A stretch of 64,000 bases of DNA from positions 12,037,722 through 12,101,721 of the forward strand of contig OZ037766.1 in the NCBI GenBank assembly GCA_964035545.1, given 5' to 3'. The translations under genes were made by a program, and so were the position numbers. Source of the DNA: Bugula neritina (taxonomy: Eukaryota > Bryozoa > Gymnolaemata > Cheilostomatida > Bugulidae). Position 1 is the first letter of the stretch. Every line of letters starts with the position of its first letter. The notes beneath the pieces were generated by a model. The model did no database searches and was not told the DNA's origin. It saw only the letters and a program-made list of their open reading frames with translations. This document shows positions 42,001 to 52,140 of this stretch, in pieces.

Positions 42001-42194
42001 TTTGAAAATGTGACTCGTATTCTGCAGTAAGGTGGCTCCCCGAAGAGAGAAGGATGTTCAAACAACTGTTTGATGGTACAAGTATGCCCAGTGCAAAGTT
42101 GCTGGATGAAATGACACGAAAAATACCAACACGAGCAAGAGATACTATAAGGACCAGGTGCAACAACATAATTAAAGGAAAACAAAAGTATTGA
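34751..42194 (+). CDS. Chimeric ZAD-like / zinc-finger / Myb-SANT-like protein
   Basis: Twelve exons: 34751-34810, 34903-35132, 35216-35346, 35666-35820, 35949-35997, 37315-37500, 37736-37894, 38204-38427, 39399-39681, 40628-40690, 41125-41181, 42028-42194; about 585 aa from the second ATG (34757) or 587 from 34751. Exons 1-5 duplicate the ZAD-like N-terminus of the poly-zinc-finger gene. Exons 8-9 encode two non-classical fingers: YCYYCERTFTSKIIRHYLKC..H and LPCYLCLGFYSRDTLYRH..C, the second preceded by a block with GYGELIVVRMP. The last exon has RWLPEERRMFKQLF and a basic end (NNIIKGKQK), resembling a Myb/SANT-type helix. The exon 8-12 arrangement resembles, from memory, a family of uncharacterised invertebrate and fish proteins with RHL fingers, an LPC..CLGF finger and a W-EE C-terminus. 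The exon 6/7 junction is uncertain: a donor at 37500 keeps the frame, one at 37540 does not. Confidence 0.75.
36763..37168. mobile_element. MITE-like element with about 45-bp terminal inverted repeats (family C)
   Basis: Left end ACCCTTTTTAGGGGTCCCCT..ACAATTAAGAGTTG and right end CAACTCTTAATTGT..AGGGACCTCTAAAAAGGGT are inverted copies; similarity continues inward past TCCCAAA. About 406 bp, no coding capacity, located in intron 5 of the chimeric gene. Confidence 0.75.
39030..39189. repeat. MITE-like inverted-repeat element, family B, copy 3
   Basis: Left end TTTAGAAGCAGTAGTAGAGA and right end TTTCTCCATTACTACACCTA resemble the termini of the copies at 4658 and 10766. It lies in intron 8 of the chimeric gene and is more diverged. 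Confidence 0.5.
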
Positions 42195-44267
42195 AGGTAT
42201 TACATGTATTATATGTTATTTTTTATATTGACCTCTCACTTTTTATTAACTATTGTAAGCTACAGTATTCTATCATAAAAATGGAATATTTATCAACTCA
42301 ATAACTCTTGTTTTTCGACATAATATATGCAGATGTACGTTAGCTTTGCAGAGACCTGCGTATATATGTCTCCAAGCATTTGATTGTGGCAATCGCAATC
42401 AAAAATGATATACAATACAAGGAATATGTGGTTTGAGGGAATATGAGTGTTTAATTAATGACGGAACCAAACCTTTTTTCAAATATTAATCAACATAAAA
42501 AGCAAAGTATATAAAGAACTTAGGAATAGGAAATACTTTTAGTGTATTACACATCATATGAATAAAAAGCAATACAAGTTATATTGAATATTTTTGAATG
42601 GAAAAAGGGATTCTTTTGATAATTTTTAGATAGGAAGAAAAATAAAATGAATGAATTTAAAATATTCTATACACATTATGGATCTTATTATATATATTAG
42701 TTATATGTAAAGTCTTTAACTGTTGAAATGTCATCTATGTTCACACAGTGTTGTAAATTATTGTAGAGCTCACTAAGTCCTTCAGATGTCAAAGTTCAGT
42801 CATTAAATACTGGCTGGGTAATTGCAGATACTAGTTTGTCCATCAATGAAAGTATATATCTTAATAGAGACCAGCAGAACCAACACTTTGAGCAGCAGTT
42901 AATGGTAAGTCAAGAACTTATTCATCACAACAGTTCTTTAATTTACCAATCTGCTCCTCTGTAAAATAATGGTCTGCCTTTTATTTCATTTGTCAAGTTA
43001 ACAAGTTGTGTATTAAAAAGAGACCTTGAGAATATGCACAAGTTACCAAACCTGTTGAAATAATCTTTCATATGTTTCTGTTTCATGCAAGTTTAGATTG
43101 CTAGCACTGCCTGTAATGTTGCAACATTTATTCTTACTTTTAGAATGGATTGCAACCATGTTTTGAAACAATTACCAATGCAATATGCTTGTTTGATGGT
43201 GAGTTGATAGATGAAAATGACTCAGTTGGAGTAGCTGGTAAAGGAAAGAAAAGTTTATAAGTCTAAAGTACTCTCAGATTCTTGAAATCAATTCATTTGA
43301 TATTTTACTGGATTTTATTGTTGTAGCATCTTTATATATTTGCTTGTTTTGGGTTTTGAAATGGCCATAATACTTCTGTTCAAAACAAAATATTCATAAA
43401 GGTTACTTTTCAAAAGTATGAGTTCATGTGGTGTGTGCATATAATATGTAGGCTAGTTTTAAATTCACTAAATTTTTTCATGAATTTTGAAATTTATCTT
43501 CACCTTCAACTACAATGCAAATATCTTGGAGTTATCTGTCAATGAATTTTAAGCCTTTACAATTTACATGAATCAACTTATTTAGCAACTCTATTAACAC
43601 AAATACTGTCTGTTGCAGCAATTTTTTAAAGAAACTAGTTTTAGGTGAATATTTCAATTCTTTCATTTATATATTTTTATATAGTGTTAAAACATAGAAA
43701 TGTGGCTAAACACACACACTACGGATAACATATTTGAATATTTTTCTATGAAATTAGATTTAGGAAATTTGCCATCTCACTGTTTCTCAAATAAAACATT
43801 AAGAATTATTGAGTTTTTACTTTTACTTTAAAACTAATGATTTTGCAACTACATCACAGATTTTTTGTTAGGGACTAGTGTTTTGGGTGTTGAAATACTG
43901 CTGCAAGATTTTACATGAGTAAAATTTATTATTGTAGTTACAAATAAACATTTACTAAATTTAAATATCTTTTATTATTTTGCATTGAGTTATTAGAGTA
44001 GTGGAATAATAAAGAAATAACATTCAACAAGATGACATAATAAAAAACATCAAATATAAATAACAAATAAAATTAGATAGTTTTATTTATTTAGAAAATA
44101 GCAAACGAGCGGACTAATGCTGAGTTTGCTTATATTCTGTAACTGAACACCAGCAGATCTTTAGATTGCTTCCATAGAATGATCTGCACGTGAAGAAATA
44201 ATCTTTTTCGCTATCACTTTAAATAATATTTCAATAAAGTTGAGATCTAACCACTAACAGGATATGA
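42195..44267. other. Convergent region holding a broken ODR4 copy
   Basis: Between the stops of the chimeric gene (+) and the ODR4 gene (-). Apart from the partial ODR4 duplicate it is AT-rich, with AATAAA motifs on the + strand such as the one near 42560. No other exon was found. Confidence 0.5.
42660..43405 (+). pseudogene. ODR4: Inverted partial duplicate of ODR4 (exons 5-6 of the gene model)
   Basis: Contains a complete copy of the 138-nt ODR4 exon (42767-42904, same splice sites, starting SSLSPSDVKVQ) and a truncated copy of the next exon from 43144 to 43253 (NGLQPCFETITN onward). Similarity continues into the flanking intron to about 43405 and upstream to about 42660. An 88-bp deletion relative to the functional gene (47601-47688) removes the end of the second exon and its splice donor; the frame then meets TAA. 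The presence of introns shows a DNA-level duplication, not retroposition. Confidence 0.85.
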
Positions 44268-47200
44268 CTATCCAAACCAGTCTTCCATGTTGAGGTACGT
44301 GATAGATACTGCTAGAGCTATTGCAGCACCAGAAGCTATAGCTACAAAATATTACAGACTAATAAGACCAGTAAGCCCCGCCTGCTACCATGTTAGCAAC
44401 TTGCAATCACACAAGCAATCACACAATCATACAGTATAAGGGAGTTACAGTATAATGTTTGGCAGGTATTAGAAATTAGCAGCAATAAATTTTTAAGTAC
44501 ATAAAGGAGGAACCCAAATTAGTGAAATAACTGAAAACACACAGGTGACATTTTCATTCACATAATTCTACTGGATACATTCCTGGAACTATCATATAGT
44601 TCAAACATTGAAATTAAAAAAAAAGATTGATCCAACATCTCAGCATAGATTTATACCGTCTTTAGAGGTCAGAAACCTATCATAATTCTAAGAATTCATC
44701 TGGTAAAATTATTTAAAGACACTGTTGAAGCTCTCACAATAAGGAGAAATTTGTGAACAGACGCAATGCATGAAATAATTTGGCTGATTTAGCCACGAAG
44801 AAAGTGCACACTATTAGACACCTGATGGCACTAAAAATAAAATAGCATCAACAAACAAATAGAACTAACTATAATGAACTTTTAGGTAGCACTTAAGTGA
44901 CGCGGTTAATCACAGAAGGATATACAATTTATGAACAACCATTGCATTTACAGGCACTTCCAAGTGACAACAAACTAGTTTTTCTATTTAAAATATAACT
45001 TATTAGCTTCCACATTGAAATGACTAGCAAACATGTATTACAGAATTGATGAAAGGTTTACTATACGAAAGACAAATAATATTCACTCAAACACTTACGA
45101 GCAAATCTACCGATATTTGCCATGAGAGTAGAAGAGGAGTCTGTATGAGTGGTGCTCGGTTCCACTTCTTTGCTTTGCTGATGGTTCTCAATGTCCTTCA
45201 ACTCTAAAATTTATACGAATATTGATTTTTCCAAAGAAAAGGGGGATTATTTTAAAAATCATCAAAATTAGGTTTGAAAGTTTTTATAGAGCATAAAATG
45301 TAGTTCATGACTTTTGAGATTAGTGACTGATGGGTAAAACAAACTCGAATTAGTAAATACTATTGCCTACACAAAAGCAATTAAGGGCTAAAGCAAGAAA
45401 ATCATTGACTGCCAAAAAACCCCCATCACATTTATTCTCTCGTACCCTACATCTGAAGTTGAAGATATAGTTCTACACTTACTTGCACTGTGTTCTACAC
45501 TAGTGTCAATAGAATTACTATCTATATGAGATATCCCAAGCAGTTGCTGAGCTCTTTCAGCACAGTCTTCTGTCCGTTCGTCTTTAAACATGTAGTCATT
45601 AAATGTCACCGGCAAGGACTCATGAGGAATATACACCCGGGGAGGTAACTCATATATCAGCTAAAAGAGTTCACAACAGTTAGATAAACTAGCTCACATA
45701 TGAACAATTATGAGGCAGTTGTAGTCTAGCGGTTAGACTTTAGAGCATTTGCCTAGTCATGGGTTTGAACCCTGACAAAGGCTACGGTATTGATGACGTT
45801 AGAAAGAGCATACAGTCATAATTGCTCCTGTGCCCCATCTGAATAAGTCCTTAGCCCGATTTAAAAAACCCTTCTATCAGGGGTTTTCTCACAGGGATGG
45901 CGACTATAAACTTGCGTGAGTTTTTTTATATATGAACAATTATATTTCTTTACAAGCTATAGCTCATTTATGTACAATGAAGTAAGCTTTGCACTGAACA
46001 AGAGTAGTAAGCAAATCAAAACTGTTACCCTCTTCCGCAAAGCACAAGAGGAAAAAGTTAATTTCAACTGTTGCATCCAAAGTTATTCTTTAATAAAATA
46101 TGACTACGTCTTATCAAAAAGTAAGATTTATCACTTTTACATCAAAACTGCTTGTTTATTTTACCATTCAAATTAATTCAAATAATTTTCAGCACAGCAT
46201 ACGACTCATCCCAGCAAAGCAAGCAGTTTTCTGCAATCAACATCTATCCACTTCAGAGTAATAGAAATACGGTATACCTGGTCATCAGATGCATGCTTCT
46301 CACTGCCTACTTGCAGAATATCCTCACACAACAGTTGACAGCGCAGATGAAGGGACTTCTTCAGATCTGATTTAACAGCCTACACAATAAGCAGACAGCA
46401 TAGTGAGTACTAGGCCAGCAGTAAATAAGTATCGCTGATGAGCTCAAAACATCTACATCTTTTGGTAACAGTAGTGGAGGTTTAAATCTCACTTAGCAAC
46501 ACAAACTGATTATCTATAAAAAGCAACCAACTACACATTCTCATTTCAATTTTTAAAATACTAACAAAATATTCCTTATAAAAATGCCTATACACACAAC
46601 CATTGAATGTAACTGCATCAATCTTTGACTTGCACAGTTGAATTTACTACACATTGCTGGAGCTTTAAAATATTGGAACTCAGTGGTTATGCAATCAAGC
46701 TGGATTAGGTTGTAGTCTGCTTTTACTGTAGAAGACTAAATAATATAACCAGGTGTAGAGCCAATGAAGGCGGCTCCACTTGGAGAACACCCAGACTGTA
46801 GCACTTCATGTTGCCTTAATATACAACAATACTTTAATCACTCACCAAGAGTGGTAAAGTACTGATGTAATTACACTACTCTGCACATATTACATAATGC
46901 AGGATAAGATACCTGAGATATATCCCCGGCTACAGCAGGAGCCCTAGAAAAAGCTATAGCAGAAATGGTTCCTTTGATTCGAACATATGACATCGTTTCA
47001 CTGCAAGAGCTGCCAGCAGATCCTTCAAACTAAAATATAATGTAAAGTGTTAACATCCTTGAACCAGCCTGATGTATTACAGTGGTATTGTAAATATGAA
47101 AGGTTATTCACATGAAATATAAACAAAAATAAATAACAGAAGTGGGTGGATTTCTTGCAGATCAAGCTATTTTTGTTGTAGTATAATATTACTTTTACTA

Positions 47201-49928
47201 TTTTTACTACAATAAATGTATGCACATATTTATATCTTATATCCACCTAAATGTTATTTAAAATATTGCTGTCAGATAGTATTCAGATAAAAAAGTTAGT
47301 AGAGTAGCTAAACAAGTGATTCACTTTACGTATTAAAATTCATTGACAGACAACTCCAAAATACATGCGTAGCAGTCAATTTTAAAATTCTAGTGAAATT
47401 AAAACTTTCATAGTTTATATTATATTATACACGCACACACCCTTATAATATACATAAAAATGTATGAATATTTTGTTTTGAACAGAAGTTTTATGGCCAT
47501 TTCAAAACCCAAAACAAGCAAAATATGTTCCAACAATAAAATCTAGTAAAATATCAAATGAGTTGATTTCAAAAACTTGAGAGTACTCTAGACTTATAAA
47601 CTTTATTAACTATGCTGTAAAGCCAGTCAACTATACCTTCCCCAACAGCTGAAGGGTAACACGTGAAGGTGGTAGACTGTGTTGTGAGCTTTTCTTTCCT
47701 TTACCAGCTACTCCAACTGAGTCATTTTCATCTATCAACTCACCATCAAACAAGCATATTGCATTGGTAATTGTTTCAAAGCATGGTTGCAATCCATTCT
47801 AGAAATAAGAATAAAATGTTGCAACATTACAGGCAGTGCTAGCAATCTAAACTTGAATGAAACAGAAACATATGAAAGATTATTCCAACAGGTTTGGTAA
47901 CTTGTGCATATTCTCAAGGTCTCTTTTCAATACACAACTTGTTAACTTAACAAATAAAATAAAAGATAGACCATTATTTTACAGAGGAGCAGATTGGTAA
48001 ATTAAAGCACTGTTGTGATGAATTAGTTCTTGACTTACCATTAACTGCTGCTCAAAGTGTTGGTTCTGCTGGTCTCTATTAAGATATATACTTTCATTTA
48101 TGGACAAACTAGTATCTGCAATTACCCAGCCAGTATTTAATGACTGAACTTTGACATCTGAAGGACTTAGTGAGCTCTACAATAATTTACAACACTGTGT
48201 GAACCTTTTCAGATTGAGGGCCACTGAAAGGAAATATTCCATGGCAAGGGCTACATTGTAAACTTGAGCTCATTCTGGGGGCCACAGCATCAGCTTTGTT
48301 CAAATTCCTTTATTCCAAATTCTCATGAATTATTACACAAAGTCCCAATCACTACTGCAGGCTGCATGTTTTGTAGCATATGTGTATAAATAAGACATTT
48401 AAAAGGTAGCTGTTCACTCTAAAATTCATGTGAAGAATAATATTAGTTTTACGCCTTTGAGGGCCTCATAAATGTAGGCTGGGGGCCACACCCGACCCTG
48501 GGGCCACCTGTTGGACAGCCATGGTGCAAACATAAATGACATTTCAACAGCCAAGGACTCTACACATTCACATCATTAGATATAAACAATCCACACTGTT
48601 TAAATTCAGGTTTATAGCTGCCTGCCTGATACTAAATTAAACTAACTGGCATCATTAAAATATAAAAACCAAGTTATAATAATAATTTAGCAAATTAAAT
48701 AGTTAACAAAACTGCAGAATAGAGGAATAAAATTTCAACAAAGAAGCTTTTTTTGTTCAAAATAAACAAATTAAAGAAACTTCCCAAACCCATTCACAAT
48801 ACCTTATAATCAGCAACATACAAAGTCCGACTTGACATCCTACAACATAAACAGCATATAAAACACATTAAATGGCGATGTGTTAGGCTAGTTTCTTAAG
48901 AAGGGTTAATAATTCTAAGCGAGAACCAACACACATCTAGCATAATACCACTTAACCGCAGCGTATTGTACATTGCAAATTAATTCCTTTATACAAAACA
49001 GTTGAATACATTGATTATATACAACTTTTAGCCAAAAAAAAAACTTTAATAAGTTATATAAGCAAGACCATGCTTACTTTTTAGTTAAACTATCTACGAG
49101 CACCAACTGCCAGGTGGTTGCCTGGGTAATGTATGTATCAGCTAAACACGCTTTCTTGTAGGTGGCCAACATTATTTGCTGTAAGTGAGTGTAGGACGAA
49201 GGTAAATCTGGTCCAGTAGCGGCCACACCACATATACACAGGCCTCCGGGCAACATTCTTTGAAGCTGTAGCATCATAAACATAGAAGTTCTATCAGATT
49301 TAATAGAACATTGTTGAACTATTGAACATTAATGTAATCTAATTACATATGTTAAAATTGAAGATGAAATGTGTTTATACCGAAACATCAATGCAGTGCT
49401 GAAATAAAAAGGTGTAAAAGTTAGAATTGCCACAGCTCTGTAGACTGATTGATTGCAAGTTGTTGGGCATAGTTCATTGATAGCACTTGTTAGTTGCTAT
49501 ATAATCAATCCTTATGAATGCAAATGCTTTACATCAAGTAATAAATCCTAGTCACTAACCTCAGCAGCATGACTGGTAACAAAGATATCAGAGATAGCAG
49601 ACAGTCCTTTAGATTTTTCGGCATTGTCAATAGGAGTATTGGCAATATGAACGATATAATCTTTCTGTTCACCCACCTAAATAATAAATTAGACGAAGTA
49701 CAAAAACAGAAAAACGAATTTCCAACATTAATAAATAACTTTCACTTTTCACTTTCAGTAATAACTTCTAAGGTATTTGTTCAAAAGATCTTAAAGATAA
49801 AAACGCCATTGTTTAATCATTTTTTAAGTACTTACGTATCCTATAAGCAGCCCTATACTCCATGAATCAAGAGATGCGTGAAGTAGAAGATTTTCTACTG
49901 TTTTGTCAAGAATAGCTGATCTTCCCAT
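44268..49928 (-). CDS. ODR4: ODR4 homologue (GPCR trafficking factor, C-terminal membrane anchor)
   Basis: Eleven exons with consistent phases: 49928-49836, 49676-49560, 49265-49078, 48839-48803, 48176-48039, 47798-47637, 47029-46913, 46379-46278, 45660-45483, 45203-45099, 44341-44268; 436 aa, close to the human protein. Family hallmarks are clear: N-terminal MGRSAILDKTVE, GLLIGYVGEQKDYIVHIANT, HAAELQRMLPGGL at the same spacing as the human HACQVSRMLPGG block, then LPPRVYIPHESLPVTFNDYM near the C-terminal third. A hydrophobic segment (IASGAAIALAVSITYL) six residues before the end is the predicted membrane anchor. In C. elegans ODR-4 promotes delivery of odorant GPCRs to cilia; human ODR4 pairs with UFSP2 at the ER. 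A hAT-like insertion lies in intron 4. Confidence 0.93.
45714..45905 (+). mobile_element. tRNA-derived SINE-like element
   Basis: The 5' part reads like a tRNA promoter: TAGTCTAGCGGTTAGA resembles an A box and GGTTTGAACCC a B box at about the right spacing. It does not fold into a complete tRNA (no matching acceptor arms) and continues into an unrelated tail with a short AAAAAACCC/GGGGTTTT hairpin, as expected of a SINE. It lies in intron 8 of the ODR4 gene. Confidence 0.6.
48205..48523. mobile_element. Non-autonomous hAT-like insertion (319 bp)
   Basis: Present in ODR4 intron 4 but absent from the duplicate at 42.7 kb, which supplies the empty site. Flanks GTGTGAAC (48197-48204) and GTGCAAAC (48524-48531) look like an 8-bp target duplication with two mismatches. 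The ends (AGATTGAGGGCCACTG; CAGGTGGCCCC read inward from the other side) are imperfect inverted repeats, and GCCATG/TGTCCAAC termini recall hAT elements. No coding capacity. Confidence 0.65.
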
Positions 49929-52140
49929 GTTATTGCTTTGTTAGCATTGATGTGTGAGTAACTTCCTACTACAGAACAAATTCAAAAGTATGCAATGCTA
50001 CCCTATAATTGTTGAAGCTTCAGCGTTGAAATTTAAACATGCACAGGCCCATTAATTTAGTTCTATCACAAAATAAAAAATTAAAGTTTGAAATAAATCC
50101 TTAAGCAATGTGCACAGCCATTTCCTAGCATTTGTTTAAAAACAAATAAAACAACCTGCTGATATGAATTTACTTATTAAGTTTCATGCAGTTATAGAGT
50201 TAATGCTATAGCAATAACAGACCTACAGCTACAGCTAGTGGCCACTGTAGAATTAGAACATAAATGCAATTGTTACAATACCAAAAGTGGTGCACACTAA
50301 TAGTGATTCACTCCGAGTTTGATACACTTCATGTACGCTGTACATATAGTGATGGTTTGAGTTATAGTGGCTGATACTGATGGTCATACTCACAGTGATA
50401 CTGATAGTGAGTATACTAATACTGCATAGCCCGTGCTAATAGTAATAGTATACTTAAGGTTTATAGTCATAGTGAATGTGACATTCAATTTCTTAGTGAT
50501 AGTGGCCATCACTCAGTGCCCAGTGGCTTACTTAGTCAGTCACACTCACTGTGACAGACTGACAGTGACACTGAAAGTCACTCACACTGAATTATATTTA
50601 TAACTATATAATAATAACATTCAATATTCATAAAATAATTTATATTATCAATATTAATATTATAATTATTCATATTCATATTGTTATTGATATTCCTATT
50701 CAGTGATATTGTCAATCACAATGAGTATGACTATCACTATGACAATCATCATCAGTATGAGTATCACAATGTGAATGTCATTAATTTAGTATATTTTTTT
50801 TAATTACAGCAACAATCAATATCACTACTGATACATTAAGGCGCAAAGTTAGGTTTATAACAATTACTAAACTTAATTTGCAGGGCTGAAATTAGGTGTA
50901 ACGTAACTGATAACAAAAATGAACAATTATAATTATAATAACATTGCGAATGGAGCTGAACAAACGGCCACGTAGTTTCGCTATTGCGTTCGCACAAGTG
51001 TTGCACTTGACTTAGCTAGAGATTATCCCCACACATGTTCTGAGGAAGGGAGTGTGGGCATAAATGTGCTATATTTCGTATATCATACTCCAAATCTCCT
51101 TTGACAATACAACCAAGTACTTTTTCCATCACAGCGTGATATATTCCTGTCAAATCGTTTTATAAGCAGCTGCGAGTTGGGGGTAACTGATGCAGTAGTT
51201 CGGAATTTTCGAGTTCCAAGTTTCAATTCACACCCCCCAACCCGAGACTCTTCAACTACTGCACTCAGTCACCCTTAACTTGGAGCTGCTTATAAAACAA
51301 CTAGTTACGCGGGACAATTACTTCAAGGAGTAAAATGTCAAGAGCAGATAACTTCATTGGTAGGGTGAAATTGGGAACCCACAGCCTTCTTTCAACTTTA
51401 CAACCTGCAACTTCCTATTCTTATTCCAATATGCAACAAACTTCTCTAACGAATAAATAAATTCTTGCGGTGTAGATAAATGCAAAAGCTGTCAGGTTTC
51501 AAAAGTGTGAAGTAGTTAGAGAAGATCTTAGAGCATGGCTGATGGCTGACAACTGTAAACCTTGCAGAATAATTTTAGTAAGATTTATGCTGGCAACATT
51601 TCTTAACAAACTTAAATATGAAGTTGTGTTATACTGGTAGTATTGGCTAACATGCTCTTCAGCATAAACTTCCACAGCTGCATTTGTTTCAATAATCCCA
51701 ACCTTTCATGAAACTATTTGCTGATTTACAAGGAATCATTTTGCTAATGAGAACGAAAATATTCAAGAGGGGTGAACAAAATAACACAGAGCACATACTA
51801 TGCAATAATTTTACATCATATATAAATATAATGCATCTGCGCATGTGTGTGTGTGCGCGCATGTGCGTGTTGTTCAAAATTGTTGTCATATATTTGCCAA
51901 TATTAAAGTACATAACATCTTTTAAATTTACAATTGATTACCTAGTTACCTAATATCTTTTTACCATTTACAACAAAAATCAGATGGAAATTATTGAAAA
52001 AAAATGTTTAAATATTTTATTAGAAAACATATTCTTTATAGTCTAAAATATAATTCAACTATAGTTTACAATTATATAGCATTTGTGATGTCGAAGTAAC
52101 TAAAATTAGATGCAAACCTTTAAAGTTACATGTTAACTAA
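49929..52140. other. Intergenic region with ACT/AGT-rich arrays and one foldback element
   Basis: Upstream of ODR4 and downstream of the phosphatase gene. About 50290-50770 consists of degenerate units such as GATACTGATAGTGA and ATCACTATGACAATC. A foldback element lies at 51157-51300 and a short TG/CG run at 51844-51870. No gene is supportable. Confidence 0.5.
51157..51300. mobile_element. Foldback/MITE element (family A, copy 3)
   Basis: Left GTTTTATAAGCAGCTGCGAG and right TTGGAGCTGCTTATAAAAC are imperfect inverted repeats, followed inward by GGGTAACTGATGCAGTAGTT and its inverse (AACTACTGCACTCAGTCACC). The same termini occur at 33.8 and 34.3 kb. Confidence 0.8.

Noticed and set aside
45717-45790. 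Functional tRNA gene
   Set aside because: A and B box-like motifs are present but the acceptor and anticodon arms do not pair; better explained as a SINE.
49381-49398. Possible 18-nt microexon (HCIDVS) in the ODR4 gene with AG and GT borders
   Set aside because: Joining the flanking exons directly gives HAAELQRMLPGG at the same spacing as the family motif, so the microexon is unnecessary.
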